Origin: Fratercula arctica
Lineage: Eukaryota > Chordata > Aves > Charadriiformes > Alcidae
DNA length: 64,000 nt
NCBI GenBank assembly: GCA_947846985.1
Contig: CANTUZ010000002.1
Location: 137,415,889 to 137,479,888 of the forward strand
Direction of reading: 5' to 3'
Shown one piece after another: positions 11,101 to 24,494 of the stretch (position 1 is its first letter; each line of letters begins with the position of its first letter). Both the position numbers and the translations under genes were made by a program. Under the pieces are notes generated by a model, which was not told where the DNA came from, searched no databases, and saw only the letters and a program-made list of their open reading frames with translations.

Positions 11101-14100
11101 ATGGAAAAGATTTTTTTCACTGAGTTCTTGCTTAATGCAACTTTCTGTAACAGGGGAGTGGGAGAATCAGTAATGTTTTGCACTCATGTGATCCTTTGAG
11201 ATCTCATATTCCTTTAAAAAAGGTTAATAAATTCATCTTCATGGCTTCCTTGAGATAAGTATTATCCTCATTTTGAAGAGGAGAAAAATGCAGTATGGAG
11301 GTAATAAGTTCTACAAATCAAATAAATAGTCATTGGCAGAACTGCAAAGAGAACCTAAATATATAGCCCTCAGCCTTAACTATGACATTAGCCTTTTCCA
11401 TAAAGTGTTCTTCCTTCCAAAGGTGTCACAGTCAGAGTTGAAGGGAAAGATGCTCTCTCACCTCACTTATACTACCGAGTTTTCTTTTCTCCTGTTCCAC
11501 GAGATGGGTTCAAGTATGTATGGCCTATAAAGCAAGGGAGAACTACCTAGATCATCCAGTCCTCTGCATTTAAAGTGTATCCCCTAATCGAAAGAGTCTG
11601 AAGTATTTTGGCCTTGTATCTCCGTTCCTAACGTTGAAGAGACTCTGCTGTACATTGGAGAAATGGGGGTAGGTTATTTTGTAACAACTTTTTCGTTAGA
11701 CAATCATACTTCAACAAACTATTCCAATGAATCATTTTCTTTTTTCCAATGAAAACACATTTTGCTGAGAAATTTCTACCTACTTGACTTTCAGAATAAG
11801 TTAATAACCCGGACCTAAATCCTGAATTTTTTTTCCTGAGGGATATTTCATCCTCTCAAAGATTTGATCTGCCAAATAATAAAAATCTGGGAGTAGTACT
11901 AGAAATAACAATGGCTTATCATTTGTATTTTGTTAGGAAAGCAATTTTATTCATAGTGAAAATCCCCTAGGAACTTTCTTTTGACTGCAGTGACATCTGC
12001 TGGTACTCAGAAAATTTTCTGCATATGAAGGCAGAATAAACATGTTAAAATGACACCAGGTACGGGGCCTAGCAGCTTGACGTTTTACTTCTAAGTAGGA
12101 GAGCAGAAAAAAAGCAGTCATTCCAGAGTTCAGTCATGTATCCTCCCAAGGACTGCAGGCTTGCTCATGTTTCTTAATGTAAGAATAAATGATTCAAGTG
12201 GAGAGATCACAAGTTCAACAGTGTTTTAAAAGGCAAAGAAACCAGATCACCTGATATAGGGGGAGCAGATTGTTGCTCACTTTTTATTCTGGAGTGGATG
12301 AAAAGAAAGGAAAAGACAGCACTGGAGAGAATTCAAGAATACAGAGGGGTCTTCAGAAGCAGCAGTGCTGGAAGAGTTAGCAGTAGGCTATTGCCGAGAG
12401 CTGCCAGGCATCTCCGTTTCTGAGGCATTGAAATGAAACACAAATACAGTGAAACTAGCATAGCGGTAAGCTAAGAAACTGAAATTCTGCCCAGATCACC
12501 CTTGGGCATGCAAACCCCATCTCCTGTTTTCTTTGTGTGGTGCACAGCTAATTACTGCCCCTTCCCTCCAGAAGACTGGGTCCTCGATAGCGTTGAGGAT
12601 GTCTACATCTTCCTGCTCTTTGCTAACATAGTCCTTATTCTGCCTCTACCTTTCAAATAGATAGTTGACACTTAAGAAAATACAATGTAGGAGCTAAGGA
12701 TATTTTTAAGATACTCAGAAAGGTATTTTTCATTGTAAATTCTCTTCTTCCATGTTTTATTCATTGTGAATTTATCTGTAAATTCATAAGTAGAAACATA
12801 TAAGATATATGACACAGGAATCACCACAAAACGTGCCTTTAAAATAACACAATGTCTAGTAATACACGCAAAAGTTATTTATACATAAGGATTCCCCTCA
12901 TTTTCTTTCTCAAGCAAATTGAAAATCTTGTATACTTTAACTGTGCTCTATTTGGCAATATGCACCATGGAGAAAGTTTTCAAAATGTGTCCTTTTCTTA
13001 TAATGTAGAATAATGGCATATGAGTATTTTGAAAATCAGTACTGAATATATTCAGATATCAAATACTTGCTAAGTCTTTCTGAAATGACCAAGAAATGTA
13101 TCAAGACATATTGCCCAATGACAATAATTTAATGCTAGTCAAAGTCAGAAAGCTGCATTGTCTAATGCATTAAATTATTCCGTTCCCCTCTGCCTTTCAG
13201 TTAAAATCAAGATGTATGCTAATAAGAACAGTGGGCCATCTCTCTGGACTTTGCAACCTTCCACATTACCCTGTAGCCATTTGGAGAAGCACTGGGAGCA
13301 AATGAGTTATGAGTCATGGGAAGAAGAAAAGGCATGTCACAAAAATTGAAAATAAATGCAAAGGGAAATGACAAGTACTGGAAATATGAGCTGCCTAACA
13401 AGCGACAGATAGTAAAACGAGGCAAATGCTGGAAAGGGCAAATAATACAAGAAGACAAATACTGGGAAGAAAAACCAATAAAATAAGAGAATGAAAACAA
13501 ATACAGAACTAATGGTATCATTGATCCTAAGGAATTTTGAAAGGGTAAGACAAAAATACTGAAACAAGCAAAGCTCTAGGGAAGATGCTAAATTAAGGCA
13601 CAGTACAAAATAAAAGATCAAAAGATTCACTTAGAGGCTTGACCAGAAGCATCAGAATTTTCATTGATGGACTCTTTGACTCTCTCTGTTGCTTTTTATG
13701 TAACTTCAGTATACTCTATCCGATTCTAATCTATTTATTTCCTAGCATATAAGTACATGCAGATACTGTTTTCAGGAGTGTGGAAGGTTTTTAATATCTT
13801 TGGCCATTATTTTAAATGTGGTCATTTAGACTTTGATTTACATCTTCTGTAGTCTTAATGACTGGCAGAAACTACACGTGCTAAGCAAGGCAGAAATTTC
13901 TCCAAGTTCATTTATTGATTCTAAAGGAAAAAGAAAGAAGAGAGCACGAAAAGAAAGATGAAAGGCTCAGTCTCAGCTGAGATATGTATGTGTAGTTAGA
14001 TGGGCTTCTGATTTATATTACTTAGAAAACTCAATTAACTGAATAAAATTATTTCCAAGGCTAAAGATTTACAAGTTTGCATAGGGGATGAGTCATATAA

Positions 14101-14308
14101 AATTGATGCTCAGCTTCTTGATTCTTGAACACACCAAACTATTATGTCCTGAGTTTGCACAACCAGATTGATGTATGTGGGACTACCTGCTTACACTCTG
14201 TCTTGTATGATTTGTTTATAAAAACATAAATAAACACGACTTCAGTCACAGTCATGTGTAATTCTTGCAACTTCCCTGCTGCACAAGCCTTTCAAAATGC
14301 ATCCAGGG

Positions 14309-14327
14309 AAAAAAAAAAAAAAAAAAA
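14309..14327. repeat. Poly(A) tract
   Basis: Run of 19 A. Confidence 0.95.
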
Positions 14328-15095
14328 GAGAATATTTAAAAAGAGCTGAAAAATGACATCTGAGAACTTGCTGCAACCTAATATAAACTTTTGCTGAATA
14401 ATGATGCTGATTATTTATTTTCAATGACACACTTTGAAGGGGATAAGAAAACAGAATATGAAATAAATTATGGAGTAAATACATATTTTAAATTCAAAGA
14501 GAAGGTTACCATGGCATTTCAGACCAACAATACCTTCCATATCACTACAAATATTCTCTCTCACATAAATGGTAATAAAACCAAAGCATCACAAGCCCCT
14601 TTGTATTTCCTTGTGGATCCACATACAGAATTAATGCTAATCAAAACAAGGACAGCAAGTCAAGAAAAAAGTATTTGTAGTTTAGTCTTCCACTTTTTAG
14701 TGCTGGAAATCACAAATTTCCAAGTTCATAGTACTATGGCTTTTATACAAAGATCTTGATGTGCTTCATAAACTTTAACTAAGCTTCACAGCATGCCTAC
14801 CAGTCAGGCAGAAATTATATTATTTTCAGAGAAAGCGTAGCATGGCCTTCATTCCTTACACTTCTGCTCTGATTACATACTGCTTTCTCTCCACTGTGAT
14901 GTATTGTGGAAAAATATGTAATAGCAAAGCAAAAGGCCCCAGTGTGCCCAGCCTCTATTAGTTCAACTTTCTTTGCTTTTATTTCATACTTTTTTGATAA
15001 TACCTTACATTAACCCCTTGAATTTTTTAGCTTTACTACTGAATATGTATACCTAAACTGAGGTTATGGCTAAGACACATTTCTTTTCCTTCTTC

Positions 15096-15115
15096 TTTTT
15101 TTTTTTTTTTTTTTT
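15096..15115. repeat. Poly(T) tract
   Basis: Run of about 20 T preceded by a pyrimidine-rich stretch. Confidence 0.95.
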
Positions 15116-18100
15116 AATTAGAACGATTTATAGTTTATGTTGCATTTTCCGCCAGAATCAACTATGGAAAATATACGTGGGAAAAGCATGCAGAGACTAT
15201 ATAGATTTGTAAATTAATTACTAAGGGAGTTGTGCTTTTCAGAGCACAAATCCTCTTCTCCTACATTTGTATGCACATAGAACAATATGATCACATTTTA
15301 TTTTGGGACATCTGAACACCTCGATAAGAAAAAGAGTACCATATTAATAAGCGATCCTTTCCCTCCTTCAGAGTGTGCCTTAGGGTTTATGCTTTGTTTC
15401 AATACGGTACTATAAAGAAAGCTACTTTTTCTCTGGGACAGGCTGAGAAAGTAAGAGTTCATTATATTTTTGAAATTTTAGTGATCTTGTGATATATCTG
15501 ACTAAAAAGCACCTTCAGCTGGAAAAAGGGGTTCAGATACAAGCCGTTTGAACTGAAGCTAGATACCATATCTATAAATGAGAAAAACAAGTTTACAAAA
15601 TAATTAAGAACAAACTGCTGGACTTAAACCAACGTGCAAATACAAATTATGAAAGCATATGTTACCAAGTCTCCTAGGTATCTATGGTTCAGAGCAACTA
15701 TCAAAAAATGTGGCTGAAATGTAGCACACGCAGCTCACTCGACCAAACGTAAATCAGAAGAATTTACCGCACAGTACTAAAACTTTGTAATAAATGTTAA
15801 TACTTGAAGAGTTAAGGAGAATATTCCCAGGACTGCTAAAACATGGAGATGGGAGTTATTGTTCAAGACAAACAATAAAGCTCAAAGAAAAGATGTTTGT
15901 GATAAAGAGCTCAAAGTATTTCACAAAAAGATTGAGAGACTATGTATTGCCGGAACTTATTGTAGGCACAGAAGATGTTAGTGTTTAAAACTGACCTGGA
16001 AGGCAATGTTTTCTGAGAAGCAACAAAAGCCAAAATCAGAACTGGTTGCATGAAGTAGTTGACGTTTCAATAGCCTGGGTTTTCTCCAAAGAATAGTATA
16101 GCACAGGATCCTGCATGGGCCCTTCTGGTGGGGCATGGTCAGTATTATCAGGTTCACTTGCAGGCTAGGAGTTGCCTGTATCTGTGGCCCTCTTTAGTGT
16201 TGTTCAGTGATGAGGAGAACCCAGAAAAAGCTCTCTTTGAAATCTTTTATGGAAGTGTATATACTTAAATGTTGATTAAAAAGTTATCTGTAAGAATTTT
16301 TAGCTTATTGTGTTGTCTTGTGAGAAAGCATAAATATGTATGTGTGTGGCTGTATGTTTGTCTGCCTGAATTATTTTTTCCTTTATGAAAACTTTATGAC
16401 CACGACAGACTAATAACTTCAAGCTACAATTACTAAGTTTTACTTTAATAGCAGAGGTTATATATAAGCTAGACATACCTATCAATCAGAGATAATCTGT
16501 CCAGCAGGATAGACTTAGCCTCAGTGTCATTAAAATGTAGCAACATCTATGCAGCATAAATTGCTTGCAAAGGAGTGAACCTACCTATGAGTCTGTATTT
16601 GTAAATCCCGTTACCTACAAAGTTTAAACCATGATGCTTCATAATGGAGCTCACGGCTGTCACAAAACCTCCTTGCCACCCTCCTCCCTTCCGGGGAATG
16701 GATGGCACTCCATCAAAAGTGTCACTTTGGGTTACACAGCTTTGCTGACTGGCAGGAACTCACTCTGGCGTGAGATCCCCGCAGTGAAATGCCGCCGAAT
16801 TGGCAGCGTCCCTGCAGTGGGGACGGCTGATGGGCTGACTCTTGCCTTGGTGCAAGGTAAGCAGCTCCCAGCCCTCCCAATTGCCGCAGCAGCCGGATCC
16901 TGCCAGGCTACAAACGTGCCCCGATCTTCCTTTTCTTCTGACAGGTTCGTCACAGGGATATCGACTGCTTGCTCAGCTGCTTTGCTAATGCACGCGCACG
17001 ATGAGTGTGTTCCCAGGCTTGCAGCCTGGCTGTGCCAGAAAGGGGAGCGTGGCGTACCGGACTCCCAGCTGCACTGAAGTCATCCCAGCCCCGCAACTGC
17101 ATCCGGGCAGGGCTGTACCAACACGTCAGCCTTTTCCTCCACTGCTGCAGGCAGCACTGAAACTGGAAATAAGAGAAGTGCCATTATCTCCCTTTCACTA
17201 ATACCTTCCTTCACATCACTGCAAAGAATAGGAAAAAGTCTTTGCCAGTCTTTCGGTTCTTTAATTTTATGGTATGACAGTTTTCTGCCTACAGGTACTT
17301 TGTGTTATGTGATATGGTTTGCCAAAATATTATTTTCTATATGTATATCCATCTTATTTTAAAACCTTTTTGCATGCAAACAGAAAAGTTAAGCTGATTG
17401 ATTGCTTGCAGGTCACAGAATCTGAACTGAAAAATTTATGTCTCCGAATTCTAGGTATGTGCTATTTACCAGCTTAGCCTCTGTACAGATTTGATTGACC
17501 TTCCTGAGAGAGTTTGGCTGCTGAAGAGATAATAAGAAATCATAAATATTTTTATAATCTGCAAAATTTTAAAATATTTGAGAACATGCTGTCATGGCAA
17601 TAACTGCTCACGTGATAGCAGTTCCTAAAAATACTCCTCAAATCATTATGTGATTAGCATATATGCGATTCCCAAAAGAACCATTTCAGAGAGTAGCACT
17701 TTTGAAGGCCTACTGTCAGTGCATTAACAGTTTTGATGCTATAAAATCACTGAAAGAAAGTCTCTGTTATGAATAGAGACATTTCCTTTGCCATGAAGGG
17801 GAATAACTGATTTGCACGACCTTTTTGGCCCCTTGGAAAATCTGACGTCGCACAAAATGAGGTAGTATGGGCAGTGCCCCCACATTGTAGTTTTTTTAGC
17901 AACAACAGTAAACTTTCATCTATTTCTATTAACAATGTCTTTAAAATCAGGCCAGACTTATGGTTTCCAAAATGGTAGATTCAGCATTTAACTCACAACA
18001 GCGCTTCCTCGTAATATTCAGGGAATTCTGCTGCTTTATTGATGTGCAGGATAAAGAAAAAACTTGAGATCTCATTTAACAATTGGCCTCCAAAGGAGTA

Positions 18101-21100
18101 TTCTGATGTTCACCTACAGCAGCATGGCATAACTTAAATGTGATTTTTATATGCAAAGATAGAGTTTCAAAAGCAGGCGTATAACTCCATAATAAATCAT
18201 CCTGAGTGCTTCGCTTGTAAAAAGTTGCTTGCCTGAGCACTGTGCCAGTAGCTTAGTTATGTTCTGCCTGACAGACGTGGAATAGTGTGTAACACTATGA
18301 CACTGTGTGGCAGCATGAGCTTACTCAGCACTTTTCTGGTGGCAAAGTGCATTAGCGACAGAGTTGTTGCAAAGTATCCTGAGACAAATGCATATTAATA
18401 AGAATTACCAGGTCTTGGTGGTTCATGGTGACTTTCATTTCACAGAAGGGCAGAGATTAATGGAACCTCTGCATGTGGGATACGATTAGGGAAGAGAAGC
18501 CTAGCTTTCCAAATACAAGCAAGATCTTTCCGTGCGAGACATCAGGGCTGAGCTGTGACTCACCAGCCAGAGAGCGGGGAGCGAGGGATGAAAAAGGAGT
18601 GGCTCATCTGTTGGAAACAAATTGCAGGAAATCGCTGCTCCAGGACTGAATCTGTCACCTACATGATGTATGAGCCCTCAAAGGCAGAGGCAGATGTCTC
18701 CTGAAGATATCTGCAAACCTTATTCTAAATTAATTTTATACTAGAAAAGCCACAGTAATTCAGCTTTTCAGGACTGCCTGACCAGAGTCCACCCATGTGA
18801 TATCCCTTGGACAAGATCTTCAGCCTGCTTTGTTCATCCAGGGTGAATGGGTTGGAGCAGAGAAGGTCCCACTAGCTGTGTGTCTGCTTATGTGAAGATT
18901 ACTGTAAGACAACTACGGTGGCTGTGCAAGGTCTATTGGAGGAGGAGGTACAAGAATAATGGAGGCAGAGACGCAGAACACAGCCACTAACACTTGTATT
19001 CTGCTGGAAGGCTCGGCTCTGCCTGAATTTCAAAGGGTCCTCATTTGACTTCTGAACTTAAAACATTCATCTTTTCCAGGCATCTAGAGAGGCAGAGCAC
19101 AGATTTTTACCATGTGCCTCATCAGGAAGACTTGTTCTTCAGGAGATGTGTTTCATCAAACCACCACAGTTCTTAGCACCTTTCTCTCGGTGGCTGTTCT
19201 TGTTTTGCAAGCTTCTGTGGCTTCCAAGCTGTTCTGCCAGCGTTCAAGTAAGATGGAAAATGCAGGGAAAAAAATCACACTCTTCAGGGTATGTCGTCTT
19301 TGGCAGAGGCCTCACAAGCTTTGTCATACAAGCTTTGGCACTAAGGGGAAGAGCAGGATAGAGCCATTTTTTCCACTGCTAAAAAAGGTTCCCAGGAGTT
19401 CAAGCTATGCTGAGAGAGAACAAACTGCGCTGACAAGCAACTAGTGTCCAAGACTTCATGCATTTTCTGAAGAGGCCATAAGAGAAATACCTGACTCAGA
19501 GGAACATGTATATGTCTGAAATTTCTTCACCCTTTGCAGCCCATGCTTCTTTGGGGCTTTAAACAATCATACCTAAATGGCACTGTCTTTCAGGCACTTG
19601 CTCCCTAGTTTTGCAGGGTTTCACCTACACGAGTACACTGAAGGAGACTTCTCTTTAATCTGTTTCTTGCCCCCTTAAGCCCTCTGTGCTGGCCTGAAGT
19701 TAATTAGTATAGAATATGACCCAAGTAATGCAAATGCTGCATCCATCAACATTTACTTTGATTTTTCATTTCATAAACCAATACAAATCAGATAACACTC
19801 CGGAAAAGAAATAATATCTGAGCAATTATTTTAAAATACTTTTCACATCATTGAAGCACAAATACAATTATTAATTGCAATTTTTGGCAAATAATTACCT
19901 AAGCTCATAATAACTTTCTCCAGCTGCTCTACCAAAAAGTCATATGTCATCCTCTCTTGCTATAAAATGCACAAAAAACCTTAAAACTGCATCAAATAAA
20001 CAGGTCTATGAAAACTAAAATACTGAAAGATCTCTTGAAATGTGCTCGGGTATGAGGGATAATCACTAAAAATACACTGATATGTAAAAACATCTACTCA
20101 TAGATTTGTAATACAGATGGCACCTTAAATCAGTTAGTCTATATTTTAAAGGGATTCTATGAAAAATAAGAAATGCAGATCACAACATTTGATTATATTT
20201 ATATTCTGCAAGTGCTTGAGGAACATGCAGAAGAAAGATCTATCCCTGAGAGTGTTTTCATAAAGCTGATTATTTATACAGCTGTTTGAAAAGATGTGTC
20301 ATGCTGCTCATCTGAAATGTCACATACTCATTCTCACTAATATCAAAACACAGCTAGCAAGGTTTTTTTAAGTATGAAATTGAATGACAATAGTGACATC
20401 GAGTGGTCATAGTTGTTAATTGCTGCTGTGTATTGCCGTGAAACCCCGGCCATAATGGTAATGCCAATGTGTAGACTTCAAAATGTATACAGTGCTAAGT
20501 CAACCAGCACTGCTTGAACAGCGATTATGAAGGTGAATTCATTACCACTTGTCAACGTGCAGTTTAAATTCAAAGTCAAGCATTTTAAATGCAATCCTGC
20601 ATACAACGTAGCAGAGCCCATAATGTACTGACAAAAGCACAAGCAGAATATGAAGGCAGAGCATCTGCCACCGGATGGGCTGCGCCCTTAAAAGGTTGGC
20701 ATCAAAAAGCCATGAACCGTGGCCTGAACCATACAAGCATTCACACACGTGCATAACATCAGGTGTGTGACCAGCACCAAATTCTGCGGTTAATTTCTGT
20801 CTCCAGAAGCGCTTCCCCACCGCTTGGTCCTGGTGCTTGCTCTGGCCCCACTCAACCTCTACATTGATGGGAGACCCACTCGTGCCCATGTGCCCCTGCT
20901 CCTTGAATACTTTGTACCTGTGCAGAACAATTTGTGTGTGCAGGCTGAATGGGTGCCAGAGCACACCGTCCAGCTGGTCCCTTTGCTTGCATAATTAGGG
21001 AACCAGCACACCAGCAAGTGCTCTCATGCCTCAGATGCCCACCTCCGTGCAGCAGATGAAGTCACCGAGACTAGCTGCATAATTAAAGTTAATCATGCAC

Positions 21101-21250
21101 ACAAGCGCTCGGCTGGCTGGAGCCATATGCTTGGCTTTTTGCATGGCTGAGAGGGTTTCACTGGACAGCAGGAGGGCAAAGATCACTCAGTAGTCAGGGA
21201 TCCAATGAATGCTTATGTGGGGTTTTTTGGTGCTTATTGAATCCATATTA

Positions 21251-21424
21251 TAGAATCATAGAATCATAAAATGGTTTGGGTTGGAAGGGACCTTAAAGAC
21301 CATCTAGTTCCTACCCCCCTGCCATGGGCAGGGACACCTCCCACTAGACCAGGCTGCTCAAAGCCCCATCCAGCCTGGCCTTGAACACTTCCAGGGATGG
21401 GGCATCCACAACTTCCCTGGGCAT
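21251..21424 (-). mobile_element. CR1 LINE 3' fragment
   Basis: Reversed CR1 tail with two copies of the ATAGAATC unit, then the 3' UTR (TTGGAAGGGACCTTAAAGAC) and the beginning of the ORF2 end. It breaks off at 'cttccctgggcat'. Confidence 0.92.
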
Positions 21425-21821
21425 TTCTACTCTGTTTTTTATTTCTTCACCCCCTTTCCAATGCCCACGGCCTCAACGTGACAGAACTTCTACTAAAATT
21501 CCCCATTTTTTTCCATTCTCTATTACTTTTTTTTAATAGTTGGTTTCATTTAAAAGTGATGTTTCCTCCTTATCGCCCTTGCTGCTTACGCCTTAGCTGT
21601 GAGGGCAGACATACGGCAGTGAAACTTGTCAGAAATCACGGGAGCTTTTCATAGGTTTGGGTGCACATGTGTAGCATGTCTTAGGTAAGAATGCACTCTT
21701 CACCCAAGCATAATTCCATATTGTTCCCTGCATCTGCAGGCCATGCCTTTAACAGAAGGCTTTCCTCAGTATCTGGAGGTATGCTGAGGGAACAAGCTAA
21801 GAGTCCAATGCAAAGACTTTG

Positions 21822-22038
21822 TGAAGTTCTTTACAATGAGGGTGGTGAGACACTGGCACAGGTTGCCCAGAGAGGTGGTGGAGGCCCCATCCCTGGAGAC
21901 ATCCAAGGCCAGTCTTGATGAGGCTCTGAGCAATCTGGTCTAGTTAAAGATGTCCCTGCTTACTGCAAGGGGGTTGGAGTAGATGACCTTTAGAGGTCCC
22001 TTCCAACCCAACACATTCTATGATTCTATGATTCTGTG
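21822..22038 (+). mobile_element. CR1 LINE 3' fragment
   Basis: Runs from 'gaagttctttacaatgag' through 'ggttgcccagagaggtggtg' to the tail with three ATTCTATG-like units. Opposite in orientation to the CR1 400 bp upstream. Confidence 0.93.
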
Positions 22039-22134
22039 CTCTTCAGATTTCAAGGAGGGAGTGATATTCTGTTTGTATGATGTGCAACTGCTTCTACACA
22101 TGGTGTGAGACCTTAGAGGAATTTGAAAAACAAT

Positions 22135-22689
22135 GCATAAAAGGAATTTCTTTTTATATAGTCACATGCACTTGCACCAGCATGGGGTCCTCCAAGGGCT
22201 GCAGGTGAGCATCTGCGCCACCATTTAACCACCATGGGCTGCAAGGAGACAGCCTGCCTCACCATGGTCTTCACCATGGACTGCAGGGGAATCTCTGCTC
22301 CAGTATCTGAAGCACGTCCTCCCCCTCCTTCTTCACTGACCTTGGTGTCTGCAGAGTTGTTTCTCTCACATATTCTCACTCCTCTCCTCCAGCTGCCTGT
22401 TGCGCAGCATTTTTTACCCTTTCTTATTTATGTTGTCACAGAGGTGTTACCATGGTTGCTAATGGGCTCAGCCTTGGCCAGTGATGGATTCATCTTGGAG
22501 CCAGCTGGTTCTATCAGGCATCAGGGAAGCTTCTGGCATTTTCTCACAAAGCAACCACTGCAGCTGCCCTACTAACAAAACCTTGCCATGTAAATCCAAC
22601 CCAAGACAATGGCAGTTTTGTATTAAGCATGCTATAGTTATAGTAGTTACTGAGTAGCAAGCTTCTGTCTGGGTCACCAAGTTTTGCTG
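22135..22689 (+). repeat. Abundant avian interspersed repeat (probably LTR-retroelement derived)
   Basis: Contains a run of repeated 'ccatgggctgcagg'-like phrases (22190-22290) followed by 'ccttggtgtctgcagagttg' and 'ggctcagccttggccag', a pattern I recognise as common in bird genomes. It lies next to ERVL-like sequence, so it may belong to the same retroelement group. The family name is not certain, and no intact frame is present. Confidence 0.5.
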
Positions 22690-22862
22690 GCTACACTGCT
22701 TATCTCTTGATGGATGTCACGTAGATGTTCACATGCCCAAAAGCAGAGCCAATGAAGAACATCAAAACAATGGTAGGCAAGGCTGTCAAAATTGAAGCAG
22801 CTCAAGTGGACCTAGACTGGGAGCATAAGGGTCACTCACTGAGATGAACAGCTCTGTGCAGA
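22690..22862 (+). mobile_element. ERVL-like endogenous retrovirus fragment (pol region, degraded)
   Basis: A short stretch, including 'aggcaaggctgtcaaaattg', resembles the internal pol region of avian ERVL elements near the RNase H/integrase boundary. The frame is interrupted by stop codons, and the fragment ends where a CR1 begins at about 22866. Identification is from memory of the repeat and is not confirmed by a search. Confidence 0.45.
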
Positions 22863-22865
22863 CAC

Positions 22866-23950
22866 AGATTTGATGCATGGACCACTCAGTGGATAAGGAA
22901 TTGGTTGGACAGCCACACTCAAAGGGTTGCAGGCAAAGGCTTGATGCCCAAGTGGAAACCAGTGATGAGTGGCGTTCCTCAGGGGTTGGTACCGGGACCA
23001 GTGCTGTTTAACATCTTTGTCAGTGACATGGATGGTGAGATTGAGTGCACCCTCAGCAAGTTTGCTGACAACACCAAGCTGTGTGGTGCGGTTGACACGC
23101 TGGAGGGAAGGGATGCCATCCAGAGGCACCTGGAAAGGCTTGAGAGGTGGGGCCGTGCAAACCTCATGAAGTTCAACCAGGCCAAGTCCAAGGTCCTGCA
23201 CCTCGGTCACAGCAATCCCAAGCACAAATTCAGGCTGAGCGGAGAATGGACTGAGAGCAGCCCTGAGGAGAAGGACTTGGGGGTGTTGGTGGATGAGAAG
23301 CTCAACATGAGCCAGCAATGCTCACTTGCAGTCCAGAAAGCCAACTGTATCCTGGGCTGCATCAAAAGAAGAGTGGCCAGCAGGTTGAGGGAGATGATTC
23401 TCCCCCTCTACTCTGCTCTGGTGAGACCCCACCTGGAGTACTGTGTCCAGCTTTGGAGTCCTCAGCACAAGAAGGACATGGACCTGTTGGAAAGGGTCCA
23501 GAGGAGGGCCACAAAGATGATCAGAGGGCTGGAGCACCTCTGCTATGAAGAGAGGCTGAGAGAGTTGGGATTGTTCAGCCTGGAGAAGAGAAGGCTCCAG
23601 GGACACCTTATAGCAGCCTTCCAGTACCTAAAGGGGGCCTACAGGAGAGACGGGGAGGGACTCTGTGAGGGACTGTAGTGATAGGACAGGGGTTAATGGT
23701 TTTAAACTGAAAGAGGGAAGATTTAGATTAGATATGAGGAAGATAATCTTTCCTGTGAGGGTGGTGAGACACTGGAACAGGTTGCCCAGGGAAGTTGTGG
23801 ATGCCCCATCCCTGGAAGCATTCAAGACCAGGATGGATGAGGCTTTGAGCAGCCTGGTCTAGTGGGAGGTGTCCCTGCCCATGGCAGGGGGGTTGGAACT
23901 AGATGATTTTTAATGTCCCTTCCAACCCAAACCATTCTATGATTCTATGA
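22866..23950 (+). mobile_element. CR1 LINE, 1.1 kb 3' part with a long ORF2 C-terminal frame
   Basis: The best preserved CR1 in the window. An open frame (22905-23678) covers the C-terminal third of the ORF2 reverse transcriptase: [35 protein letters not shown] (the active-site YADD-type motif reads FADN), then [33 protein letters not shown] and [14 protein letters not shown] stop or frameshift near 23678 separates it from the last segment (RFRLDMRKIIFPVRVVRHW). It ends in the tail ATTCTATGATTCTATGA. 5' truncated, lacks ORF1 and the endonuclease, and is inactive. Confidence 0.96.
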
Positions 23951-23954
23951 GTTA

Positions 23955-24494
23955 TCTTTCTTCATAGCAGCCCTCAGAGTTCTGTGCTTTGTATTTGTAG
24001 CTAGAAAGGTGTTGATGACACGCCGGTGTCTGAGCAGTGGCTGCTGCTGAGCAGTGCTCCCACAGCATCAAGGCTGCCTCTCCAAACCACCCCAGCCCCA
24101 AAGGCCAGTAGGCTGAAGGTGGGCAAGAGGTGGGGAGGGGACATAACCAGGATAGCTGACTCAAGCTGACCCAAGAGATATTCCATACCAAATGATGTTG
24201 TGCTCAGCAATAAAAGCTAAGAGAAAGGAGGGGAGGGGGCACTCATCATTAAGGCGTTTGTCTTCTGGAGCAACTGCTAGACATACTGAGGCCCTACTTC
24301 TCGTGCAGTGGCTGGACATCGCTTGCTGATGGGAAGTAGAGAATAAATCTTTTGTTTTCCTTCTTCATTAAACAGCCTTTACGTAAACCCATGAGTTCTT
24401 TTTCATCTTATGTCCCCCTTCCCTGTCCTGCTGAGGAGAGGAGTGACAGAGTGGCTGGGTGGGCATCTGGCAGCCAGTCAAGGTCAACCCAGCA
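23955..24494 (+). mobile_element. Avian ERVL-type LTR
   Basis: Recognised by its layout: 'ggtgttgatgacacgccggtg', then 'gggaggggacataaccagga', 'gatattccataccaaatgat', a TATA-like CAATAAAAG near 24208, 'aaggcgtttgtcttctgg', ATTAAA near 24367, and the 3' end 'aaggtcaacccagca', a diverged form of the usual LTR terminus. It directly follows the CR1 at 22866-23950. No paired LTR is seen in the window. Confidence 0.75.

Larger units (their letters stand above)
8143..21250. other. Intergenic, about 13 kb without recognised gene or repeat family
   Basis: AT-rich. It contains a poly(A) at 14309-14327, a poly(T) at 15096-15115, a GC-richer patch at about 16640-17170, and a 150-nt exon-like open segment at 9603-9752. 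Open frames are short and scattered, and none resembles a protein family I know. Confidence 0.65.

Noticed and set aside
14391..14759. 122-codon + strand frame.
   Set aside because: AT-rich with no domain or flanking gene signals. A chance open frame is the simplest explanation.
20542..20964. 140-codon - strand frame in a moderately GC-rich patch.
   Set aside because: No family resemblance, no splice-site support and no repeat signature that I can name.
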